Source: Gemmatimonadota bacterium
GTDB taxonomy: Bacteria > Gemmatimonadota > Gemmatimonadetes > Gemmatimonadales > Gemmatimonadaceae
Reading direction: 5' to 3'
Assembly: GCA_028287205.1 (NCBI GenBank)
Contig: JAQBQC010000237.1
Span: 1-6,040 of the forward strand
Length of the DNA stretch: 6,040 nucleotides
A model generated the notes under the pieces. The model was not told the origin of the DNA, did no database searches, and saw only the letters and a list, made by a program, of their open reading frames with translations. The translations under genes and the position numbers were made by a program. Below, piece after piece: positions 1 through 5,177 of this stretch. Positions within the stretch are counted from its first letter, which is position 1. The number at the start of each line of letters is the position of its first letter.

Positions 1-2
1 TA

Positions 3-695
3 CACTGGGAGACGACGGTCGACTTCCCCGATCACGATCGCGACAACGCGTTCGTGCCACGGCTGTGGGCGACGCGTCGCATCGGCTGGTTGAGCGCCGC
101 ACGCCGGCAGAACGGCGCCTCGCCCGAACTGGACGACGAGCTCCGCACGCTCGGCGAGCGCGATGGCAGTCCGTCGGAGCTCACGTCATATCTGGTGCAG
201 GAGCCGTCGCTTGCCGCCAACGGCCTGCGACCACTGGAGGATGCTTCCAGGCGCAAGGATGTCGTTGCACGGGCCGCGAGCGCACCTGCGGCGAAGTTCG
301 AAGCAGCGAGAGCGGCGACCGAGCAGCGCGACGCGAAATCGGTGGGTGCGATGGACAAGGCCGTGGGGCTCCAACAGATCGTGGTGACGGGTGAAGGACT
401 CTCATCCGCGCCGGAAAAGCTCGACGCGGTCCAGCGCGCGGGCAATCACGTCTTCGTACATCAGAACGATCGATGGACGGATGTCGCGTTCAAGTCGGGA
501 ACGAAGACCATAACGATCAAGCCGTTCTCTCCGGCATACTTCGCGGTACTCGATGCAATCCCCGATCTGCGCGCTGCGTTCGCGGTAGGAGACAAGGTGA
601 TTGTGGCCGGAAAGCACATCGCGATCGAAGTTGGTCCCAACGGTGTCGACACACTCGGCGCCGCGGAGCTGCGCTCACTCAAGGAGCAGTGGTAG
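3..695 (+). CDS. VIT/VWA-type exported protein, C-terminal part (5' end outside window)
   Basis: The frame is open from the left edge, so this is the C-terminal 230 residues of a longer protein. The first residues (FVPRLWATRRIGWL at about 17-30, then TSYLVQEP near 59-66) match the segment that follows the VWA domain in inter-alpha-trypsin-inhibitor-like VIT/VWA proteins. The VIT and VWA domains themselves, with any MIDAS motif and signal peptide, would lie upstream and are not seen. An Ala-rich linker (about 80-118) leads to the module LQQIVVTGEG (about 121-143), which is shared with the anti-sigma factor encoded two genes downstream. The last 85 residues (PFSPAYFAVLDA, then GDKVIVAGKHIAIEV) resemble the C-terminal domain often carried by bacterial VIT proteins. 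Such proteins are usually secreted or envelope-bound. The sigma factor gene begins 4 nt after the stop, so the genes are probably cotranscribed. The GTG at 54 is internal and not the real start. Family assignment is fairly sure; function is unknown. Confidence 0.75.
   Translation, partial: HWETTVDFPDHDRDNAFVPRLWATRRIGWLSAARRQNGASPELDDELRTLGERDGSPSELTSYLVQEPSLAANGLRPLEDASRRKDVVARAASAPAAKFEAARAATEQRDAKSVGAMDKAVGLQQIVVTGEGLSSAPEKLDAVQRAGNHVFVHQNDRWTDVAFKSGTKTITIKPFSPAYFAVLDAIPDLRAAFAVGDKVIVAGKHIAIEVGPNGVDTLGAAELRSLKEQW
363..431 (+). repeat. Shared 23-residue LQQIVVTGEG module, copy 1 (VIT/VWA protein)
   Basis: This encodes a 23-residue segment that reappears at 2048-2116 in the anti-sigma factor. 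Eighteen residues are identical, covering VxLQQIVVTGEG, then SA, EKL and AV. By my count about 50 of 69 bases match. Half of the 18 identical residues use different synonymous codons, so the protein sequence is conserved and this is not a recent DNA duplication. The core resembles the (E)IVVTG start of TonB-dependent receptor plug domains. Confidence 0.85.
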
Positions 696-699
696 CCAC

Positions 700-1218
700 G
701 TGCACGACGTCGACCGTCTCTTCCGTGCCTACAACGAGATGCTCGTGCGGTATCTGACGCGCAGGCTCGGCGACCGCGATTGGGCGGAAGAGGTCGCGCA
801 GGAGACGTTCGTGCGTGCGCTGCGACAGGAGACGATGACGAACGAGCGCGCGTGGCTGTTCACCGTCGCGAACAATCTCGTGCGCGATGAGGCCCGCAAG
901 GATTCACGCAGGCGCAAGCACCTCACGATGCTCTACGAGGAGGAGAAGGAGCGCACGGTCGAACCGGAGGAATCGGCGATGGAGCGTGCGCAGGACGCGG
1001 CGATGGCGCGCGCGGCGGTGGATGGGCTCGCCGAACGAGATCGGCTCGCGCTGTTGATGCGTGAGGAAGGGCTGGATTATTCGGAGATCGCGTCGGCGCT
1101 CGGGTTGTCCGTCGGGTCGGTGGGAACGACGCTCGCCCGGGCACGGCGCCGGCTCGTGGAAGAGTACGAGCGGTTGCAGCAGGAGCAGCAGAGGAGGGAA
1201 GGCAATGCAGCATCTTGA
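700..1218 (+). CDS. ECF-type RNA polymerase sigma factor (sigma-70 family)
   Basis: The 172-residue product has the size and two-domain layout of an extracytoplasmic-function sigma factor, which directs RNA polymerase to a stress- or signal-specific promoter set. Sigma region 2 covers about residues 6-73. Region 2.2 reads AEEVAQETFVRAL (29-41), and regions 2.3-2.4 span about 49-72 (ERAWLFTVANNLVRDEARK), ending in a basic RRRK stretch. An acidic linker (79-100) leads to region 4, whose helix-turn-helix is DYSEIASALGLSVGSVGTTL (126-145) followed by ARARRRL. I chose GTG at 700 because it starts 4 nt after the upstream stop and directly precedes the LFRAYN region 2.1. A weak Shine-Dalgarno, AAGGAG at 681-686, lies 13 nt upstream inside the preceding gene. 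The frame is open further upstream (to 601), but that part reads as out-of-frame shadow. The next gene, its anti-sigma factor, overlaps it by 14 nt. Target promoters are unknown. Confidence 0.93.
   Translation: MHDVDRLFRAYNEMLVRYLTRRLGDRDWAEEVAQETFVRALRQETMTNERAWLFTVANNLVRDEARKDSRRRKHLTMLYEEEKERTVEPEESAMERAQDAAMARAAVDGLAERDRLALLMREEGLDYSEIASALGLSVGSVGTTLARARRRLVEEYERLQQEQQRREGNAAS
1193..1198 (+). promoter_or_regulatory. Ribosome binding site fixing the anti-sigma start
   Basis: GGAGGG lies 6 nt before ATG 1205, within the last codons of the sigma gene. The anti-sigma frame is open back to about 1061, and this site selects 1205 as the true start. The zinc-finger domain also begins there. Confidence 0.75.
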
Positions 1219-2431
1219 CGAGGGGACGATTCACGCCTGGCTCGATGGCGAGCTACCCCCCGCGGAACGCGAGGCGCTGGAGGCTCACATCGCCAGCTGC
1301 GAGCAGTGCGCGGCGGCGGTCGCCGAGGCGCGCGGATTCGTCGCGGCGTCATCGCGGATATTGTTGACGCTCGACGCGGTGCCGGGAGGCGTGCTGCCAG
1401 CTGCGTCGTCGCCTGCGACACGCGATGCGGCGACACGAGCGCGCTTCTCGGTCTCGCGCGCGTGGATGGCCGTCGCGGCGGTACTCGTGCTGAGCACCGT
1501 GACGGTGGTCGCGACTCGCTCGGGCGGCGACAATCCGCTCGCGAAGCTGGACGAGGTGCGTGCGCCGCGCTCGGCGGCGCCAGTGGCCGCGCCTGCGACC
1601 GAAGAGCCATCGGCGGTCGTTGCCGCGGCTCCGGCGGAAAATGGCGTGGGCAACTCGAAGGACGCGAACAAGCCGGTTGCACCGCAACCGGCGTTGCCGG
1701 TTCAGTCACAGGGCGCGACCAATGGTCGGTTGAAAGTGGCCGAAAGATCGGACGCCATGGGGGCGCCCAAGGCGGCAGATAAGTCTCGTTCGCCTGCTCG
1801 GCCTGAGAAAAAAGAGTACCGCGCACCTGCGGCCAGTGCACAGTCGACGGCGCTCGCGGACCTGGCTGCGACCGCCGCACCGGCGACGTCCGGTGCGGCA
1901 GCGTCGAAGCCTGCCAGCCCGTTGCAACCTCCGATGCGCGCAGCGACTACGAACATGAACGCGAAGACACAGCGTGATTCGGGCCCTGTATCTGCGCTGG
2001 CCGCGCCCAGGCCCTCGCGCGCCGATTCAGTGCGCGCGACACGGGCCGTGGCGCTGCAGCAGATCGTGGTCACGGGCGAAGGCACGACGTCTGCCTCCGA
2101 AAAACTCGGTGCCGTCGTCGGATCCGACGAAGCTCCGCAGCTCGTCTCGAGAAGCTCGAAGAGTGAGGCCGGCGACAGCGTGGTCACGACGGTCTATGCC
2201 GTGCGAGACGGCACGGTTACCCTCATCGACCGATCCTCGGCGAAAGACGAGCTTCGCCGAGCGAGCAATGCGAGCTTCAGCGACCAGGTGATGGCGAGGG
2301 CGCGCGAGAGCACGCCCGTCAACAGCATCACGTGGACCGACTCATCCGGGCGCACACGTACGCTGCGCGGAGCCATGACGCAGGCTCAGCTCGAGCGCAT
2401 CCGCACCGCGCTCTTCGGAGCTACGCCTTAG
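1205..2431 (+). CDS. Transmembrane zinc-finger (HC2/ZAS) anti-sigma factor with a plug-like periplasmic module
   Basis: The 408-residue product probably holds the cognate ECF sigma factor inactive at the inner membrane until a signal arrives. Residues 3-54 form a zf-HC2/ZAS domain with H28-x3-C32-x2-C35 and a typical HAWLDGELPPAERE opening; H3 or H10 could be a fourth zinc ligand. One membrane helix lies at about 86-104 (WMAVAAVLVLSTVTVVA). Next comes a long Ala/Pro/Ser-rich linker (about 105-280), then the LQQIVVTGEG module (282-304) shared with the exported VIT/VWA protein. A C-terminal domain of about 85 residues follows, containing TVYAVRDGTVTLIDRS and NSITWTDSSGRTRTLRGAM. By topology everything after the helix should be periplasmic. 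The start overlaps the sigma gene by 14 nt, which suggests translational coupling and matched amounts. At 408 residues it is much longer than minimal ZAS proteins, so the C-terminal part is the likely sensor. Anti-sigma role: confident. Sensor ligand: unknown. Confidence 0.88.
   Translation: MQHLDEGTIHAWLDGELPPAEREALEAHIASCEQCAAAVAEARGFVAASSRILLTLDAVPGGVLPAASSPATRDAATRARFSVSRAWMAVAAVLVLSTVTVVATRSGGDNPLAKLDEVRAPRSAAPVAAPATEEPSAVVAAAPAENGVGNSKDANKPVAPQPALPVQSQGATNGRLKVAERSDAMGAPKAADKSRSPARPEKKEYRAPAASAQSTALADLAATAAPATSGAAASKPASPLQPPMRAATTNMNAKTQRDSGPVSALAAPRPSRADSVRATRAVALQQIVVTGEGTTSASEKLGAVVGSDEAPQLVSRSSKSEAGDSVVTTVYAVRDGTVTLIDRSSAKDELRRASNASFSDQVMARARESTPVNSITWTDSSGRTRTLRGAMTQAQLERIRTALFGATP
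1672..1702 (+). repeat. Two overlapping, mutually exclusive GC hairpins in the anti-sigma linker
   Basis: GCCGGTTGC (1672-1680) and GCAACCGGC (1684-1692) form a perfect 9-bp stem with a 3-nt loop. The right arm can pair instead with GCCGGTT (1696-1702) using AACCGGC (1686-1692), giving a 7-bp stem with a 3-nt loop. Both cannot form together. No T-run follows, so this is not an intrinsic terminator. It lies in codons for the Ala/Pro-rich linker, so codon composition may explain it. Confidence 0.5.
1874..1899 (+). repeat. 10-bp perfect inverted repeat in the anti-sigma linker
   Basis: GCCGCACCGG (1874-1883) and CCGGTGCGGC (1890-1899) pair perfectly around the 6-nt loop CGACGT. It is inside the coding sequence for the low-complexity linker and has no T-run after it. 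It could fold stably in the mRNA. A function is not shown. Confidence 0.5.
2048..2116 (+). repeat. Shared 23-residue LQQIVVTGEG module, copy 2 (anti-sigma factor)
   Basis: This copy encodes residues 282-304 of the anti-sigma factor, on the predicted periplasmic side, after the long linker. It is aligned without gaps to 363-431. The five differing residues are G/A, L/T, S/T, P/S and D/G. In both proteins it sits between an Ala-rich linker and a small C-terminal domain. Confidence 0.85.
2236..2261 (+). repeat. 9-bp perfect inverted repeat near the end of the anti-sigma gene
   Basis: CTCGGCGAA (2236-2244) and TTCGCCGAG (2253-2261) pair perfectly around an 8-nt loop. It lies inside the coding sequence about 170 nt before the stop and has no T-run after it. 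It is listed because it is the third long perfect stem in this gene; chance is possible. Confidence 0.4.
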
Positions 2432-3458
2432 CCGGCTCCGCTTCTTCTTCCGTGTCGCTCTCGCTCGCGTCGTCATCGCGAAGCGCGCGGAGCACCGTGC
2501 CGCCCGCGGCGAGCGCGCCGAGCAGGATGAACAGGTAGAAGGTGTAAAAGCGCCACCAGACGAGCGTCGCGCCGAAGATCCTGGCGGGAATCGCGTGGCC
2601 GAGCGCGGCCTTGAACGCGACTTCGATCGCTCCACCGCCGCCGGGGAGCGGGGAGACGGCGCTCCCCCACATCAGCGCGACCGGCCACAGCACGAGTGGC
2701 GCGAGCGGTACGTGCCTCTCGCCGAGCGAGTAGACGATCGCGGGAAGGATCGCTATCCGCAGTCCGATGTGCAGAATCGACGCGAGCAGCGCGAGGGCGG
2801 TCATGCCGAGCCGCATGTGACGGATGCCGCTGATCGCCGTGCGCAAGGTGGCGAGCGCGTGCTGCACTTTGCGCCAGCGCGCGCCGCGCAGCTTGAGCCG
2901 GCGCGCCCACTTGGGCGGCGCGCCCGTGGTGCCGTACTTCGCCGAGAGCACCCAGCCGAGCGCGCCGGTGCCGAGCACGAAGAGCGCGTACAGCCCCACC
3001 GCGCCGATGACGCCGATGAGGGTGGATCCGGCATTGCGGAAGATCAGGTAGAGCGCGATCGCCACGAGTGCGAGCGAGATCATCTCGAGGAAGAGCTCAG
3101 CATAGATCACGAGAAGGATCTGTGCCGGGCGCATTCCGTCTTCCGTCATGATCAGATAGCGCGCCGGCTCGGCGCCCGATTTGTTCGGCGTGATCGCGGC
3201 GCCGAAATCGCCGCCGGCGCTGGCGCGCAGGGCGAGGCGATAGGACATCGGAATGCGCATCGCGATCGCGCTCAGCCACACCTTCGCGCCGCGCGCGAGC
3301 AGCTCCGTGAGCGCGATGCACAGCAGCATCAGGTGCGGGCCGAGATCCATCGAGACGGCGGCGTGCTGCTTGGGCCACGACGAGAGGACGATGTAGAGCG
3401 ACACGCCGATCGCCGCCACGAAGGAGACGATCGCAAAGATCCATCGCTTGACGCTCAC
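2421..3458 (-). CDS. Flippase-like polytopic membrane protein (LPG_synthase_TM / UPF0104 type)
   Basis: The 345-residue product is hydrophobic, with about seven or eight likely membrane segments (roughly 6-25, 42-62, 113-140, 147-171, 219-244, 253-269 and 304-325). Two motifs point to the family that includes the membrane domain of MprF and the UPF0104 proteins: GGDFGAAITPNKSGAEPAR at 82-100, near the usual Asn/Pro/Arg signature, and SPLPGGGGAIE at 269-279, matching the conserved PxPGGxGxxE signature. Members are thought to move or position lipids or lipid-linked molecules, but most stand-alone ones lack a proven substrate. No catalytic aminoacyl-transferase domain follows, so it is not a full MprF. 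The C-terminal tail (328-342) is strongly acidic and probably cytoplasmic. The start is GTG at 3458 with GGAG (3464-3467) 5 nt upstream. It is the last gene of a three-gene operon, 18 nt after the small lipoprotein gene, and its stop overlaps the convergent anti-sigma gene by 11 nt. Confidence 0.82.
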   Translation of the reverse strand: MSVKRWIFAIVSFVAAIGVSLYIVLSSWPKQHAAVSMDLGPHLMLLCIALTELLARGAKVWLSAIAMRIPMSYRLALRASAGGDFGAAITPNKSGAEPARYLIMTEDGMRPAQILLVIYAELFLEMISLALVAIALYLIFRNAGSTLIGVIGAVGLYALFVLGTGALGWVLSAKYGTTGAPPKWARRLKLRGARWRKVQHALATLRTAISGIRHMRLGMTALALLASILHIGLRIAILPAIVYSLGERHVPLAPLVLWPVALMWGSAVSPLPGGGGAIEVAFKAALGHAIPARIFGATLVWWRFYTFYLFILLGALAAGGTVLRALRDDDASESDTEEEAEPAKA

Positions 3459-3476
3459 GGCAGCTCCGTCAAGTCG

Positions 3477-4016
3477 CTACTCGCACTCCCATCGTACCGT
3501 GATGGCGAGATCGGAGCCGTGTCGCTTCCCGGTTCCGATGCGCGAGAAGTGGCTGGCGGAGAGCGAGCCGGTGCGGCCCACTGGATCGGTGATCGTCGCG
3601 GTGCCGCGGCCGTCGCCGTAGGTCTGGCTGTGCACCACGAACTGGAGATTCGAGATGCGCGGTCCAGCGCGCTTGCCGACGGCGCCGCTCTTCACCGGAA
3701 TCGTTCCTTCCGACGGCTTGATGATCTCGAACGACAGCTGCGCGTCGCGAGCGAAGGCCTCCACTTTCGTCGTTGGCGAGCTGTTGTCGCCGCCGTACGA
3801 GCAGCTCGCGCGCCCATTGAGCTTTCCGTCGAAGCGTTCCTTGCCCGTGACCGTCATCGAGACCGAGGTTCCCGCAGGCGCTCGCGACATCGCCTGTGAT
3901 GCCGCGGTCGCGGCGGAGTCGCTCAGCGTGTCCGCCTTCGCGGCTGGCTTTCCGTTTTTTCCGCACGCGATCGCGACCAGCGCAGGAGCCAGCACGAGAA
4001 CGGATCGTGTGCGCAT
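3477..4016 (-). CDS. Small lipoprotein of unknown function
   Basis: The 179-residue product starts with a lipoprotein signal peptide: MRTRS, a hydrophobic core, and the lipobox AIAC with the lipidated cysteine at 18. A Lys/Ala/Ser-rich spacer (19-50) precedes a domain of about 125 residues rich in predicted beta strands (SVSMTVTGKERFDG at 51-64, ISNLQFVVHSQTYG at 121-134, GTATITDPVGRTGSLSASHF at 138-157). The mature domain has two cysteines, C72 and C178, which could form a disulfide. The alternating pattern suggests a small beta-sandwich, but I do not recognise the family. ATG 4016 shares one base with the TGA stop of the upstream SMP-30-like gene (TGATG), so translation is probably coupled. 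The alternative longer frame reaching 4352 only runs through the upstream gene in another frame. It is likely anchored in the outer or inner membrane, beside the propeller lipoprotein. Confidence 0.8.
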   Translation of the reverse strand: MRTRSVLVLAPALVAIACGKNGKPAAKADTLSDSAATAASQAMSRAPAGTSVSMTVTGKERFDGKLNGRASCSYGGDNSSPTTKVEAFARDAQLSFEIIKPSEGTIPVKSGAVGKRAGPRISNLQFVVHSQTYGDGRGTATITDPVGRTGSLSASHFSRIGTGKRHGSDLAITVRWECE

Positions 4017-4996
4017 CACTGGGCGGCCTTGCGTGCCGGTATGGTGAGGATCTCGACGCGGTCCTTGGTGAGCAGCGGCACCGCGATGTGCATGCGTCGG
4101 GTATCGATGCCGATGTCGGCGGGCGAGGGGAGCTGGCGGATCGAGGTGCGCACGTTTCCGTCGCGAATGGTGATGGTCGAGTCGGCCCAGCTGGTGATGA
4201 TAAGGCGGCGGTCTGCGAGAATCTCGACGCCGTCGTACTGGCCGGCGCCGTAGCCGATGATCTTCGGCTGCGGCGTGCCGGGGATCCACGCGAGAATCTG
4301 CGGCACCTTGTCGAACGGCACGACGATGAAGCGCTTCCCGGACGCATCCCACGTGATGCCGTTCGGCCAGTGCAGCGAATCGGATGCGAGCGCGATGGTG
4401 GCGTGGTGCGCGGCGTCGATGCGGAAGATTCGGTCGGCGCCCGGGACGTGCGTCATCGACTCGCCGCTCGCCTTCACGCCCGTATCGGTGATGTAGAGCG
4501 CGCCGTCACCGCCCACGCAGATGTCGTTCAGGAAGACCGCGTGAAACGGAGTGAGATCGACCGTCGCGACCGCCGCGCCCGTGCGCACGTTGAACGCGCG
4601 CACCGCGTCGATGTCCGCTACCCAGAGCGTGTCGCCGATGAGCGCGAGCCCCTTGGGTGCATTGAGCGTGACACCGTCGCGCCCGCCCGCGATGAGCTGG
4701 AGCGAGTCGATCGAGCCGTCGGGCTTCATGCGCGAGATGAAGCCGTTGTTGTCCTTCGCGAGCGGGCTGCCGTTGATGTTGGAGACGTAGAACACGTCGC
4801 CCGCGGAATCGTAACGTACGGATTCAGGCGTCTTGAATCCGCTCACGGTCGCGGTGCGGCCCGGGGCCGTGCTGTCGATCACTGGGCCACGTGGCGCCGC
4901 TTTCGGCTGTTCCTTCTCGCGACCGCATGCCACGACTGCGAGCACGATCGCCGGTGCGAGCGCGCGCCAACCGTTTCCTACGAGCAGCGTGTACAC
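4016..4996 (-). CDS. SMP-30/gluconolactonase-like six-bladed beta-propeller lipoprotein
   Basis: With GTG 4996 as start the product has 326 residues and a clean lipoprotein signal: basic residue at 11, hydrophobic core, VVAC lipobox with cysteine 24. Six repeats of the pattern xxGIxxDxxGxLYVxD follow: TPESVRYDSAGDVFYVSN (57-74), APKGLALIGDTLWVADI (113-129), LNDICVGGDGALYITDT (156-172), WPNGITWDASGKRFIVV (210-226), YDGVEILADRRLIITSW (254-270) and SPADIGIDTRRMHIAVPL (291-308). This fits the six-bladed SMP-30/gluconolactonase/NHL-like fold. The usual metal ligands may be E58 and the Asn of LNDI or PNGI, but the Asp of the typical YVAD element after PNG is replaced here, so lactonase activity is doubtful. 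A binding or scaffold role is equally possible. AAGGTGG ends 4 nt upstream of GTG 4996. The frame extends to 5113, but that would put about 39 non-signal-like residues before the signal peptide. It heads the operon. Confidence 0.83.
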   Translation of the reverse strand: MYTLLVGNGWRALAPAIVLAVVACGREKEQPKAAPRGPVIDSTAPGRTATVSGFKTPESVRYDSAGDVFYVSNINGSPLAKDNNGFISRMKPDGSIDSLQLIAGGRDGVTLNAPKGLALIGDTLWVADIDAVRAFNVRTGAAVATVDLTPFHAVFLNDICVGGDGALYITDTGVKASGESMTHVPGADRIFRIDAAHHATIALASDSLHWPNGITWDASGKRFIVVPFDKVPQILAWIPGTPQPKIIGYGAGQYDGVEILADRRLIITSWADSTITIRDGNVRTSIRQLPSPADIGIDTRRMHIAVPLLTKDRVEILTIPARKAAQ

Positions 4997-5000
4997 ACAT

Positions 5001-5007
5001 CCACCTT
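5001..5007 (-). promoter_or_regulatory. Ribosome binding site deciding the SMP-30-like start
   Basis: Read on the minus strand this is AAGGTGG, one base from AAGGAGG, ending 4 nt before GTG 4996. It favours that start over ATG 5113. ATG 5000 is closer to the same site but is out of frame and does not give the lipoprotein. Confidence 0.6.
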
Positions 5008-5023
5008 TTCCTGGAGTCGATGG

Positions 5024-5053
5024 GAAGTAGGGGCGTACGCGCGTGAGAGTCAA
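5024..5053 (-). promoter_or_regulatory. Tentative promoter for the three-gene minus-strand operon
   Basis: On the minus strand TTGACT (5053-5048) matches the -35 consensus at five of six positions. An 18-nt spacer leads to a poor -10 candidate, TACTTC (5029-5024). Transcription would begin near 5017, giving a leader of about 20 nt before GTG 4996, a sensible geometry. The weak -10 makes this only suggestive. Confidence 0.3.
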
Positions 5054-5163
5054 GCGCCCCGCGCGTGTTCCACTATTCATTGTCTGCACGCTTAATAAGT
5101 TCACGCTACGCACGGACCACGACGCCTTCGATCACGAATGCGCCAGCCTTTTCCCACGATGTG

Positions 5164-5169
5164 AGAGGA
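5164..5169 (+). promoter_or_regulatory. Ribosome binding site supporting the cyanophycinase start at 5178
   Basis: AGAGGA ends 8 nt before ATG 5178. A competing site, GAAGAGGG, lies about 5 nt before the in-frame GTG 5211. ATG 5238 has only a weak leader, so the start remains open between 5178 and 5211. Confidence 0.4.
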
Positions 5170-5177
5170 CGTCCACG

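Larger units (their letters stand above)
4997..5177. other. Divergent intergenic region between the lipoprotein operon and the cyanophycinase gene
   Basis: This 181-nt region must hold the start signals for both divergent units. It contains the tentative minus-strand promoter and ribosome site, and an AT-rich patch at about 5071-5100 (with TTAATAAG at 5092-5099) that stands out from the GC-rich surroundings and could be a -10 region on either strand. CCACGATG occurs twice, at 5154-5161 and 5173-5180, flanking the palindrome GGACGTCC (5167-5174). I find no convincing -35/-10 pair for the plus-strand gene. Confidence 0.5.

Noticed and set aside
54..56. GTG 54 as the start of the first gene
   Set aside because: The frame is open to the left edge and the residues before it (ending in NAF) continue the VIT/VWA motif, so the gene begins outside the window.
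2595..3899. Long plus-strand open frame (434 codons) opposite the flippase-like and lipoprotein genes
   Set aside because: The product is a run of Arg, Glu, Asp, His and Ala with no domain or signal. It is the antisense shadow of GC-rich genes whose motifs and lipoprotein signals are clear on the other strand.
3469..4347. Second minus-strand frame of 292 codons across the lipoprotein region
   Set aside because: It is an Arg/Ser/Pro-rich out-of-frame shadow. The neighbouring frame has the lipobox and coupled start.
4998..5000. ATG just after the AAGGTGG site as start of a gene
   Set aside because: It is out of frame with the SMP-30-like protein and leads to no recognisable product, while GTG 4996 in frame gives a proper lipoprotein signal.
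3896..5095. Long plus-strand open frame opposite the SMP-30-like gene
   Set aside because: It has the same low-complexity charged composition. The minus strand encodes six regular propeller repeats.
5080..5098. TTGTCT and TAATAA as a plus-strand promoter pair
   Set aside because: Only 7 nt separate them, far too close for a sigma-70 promoter. No other -35 candidate at a good distance was convincing.
5138..5164. Eight-codon open frame upstream of the cyanophycinase gene
   Set aside because: No ribosome site was found, and such short frames are expected by chance.
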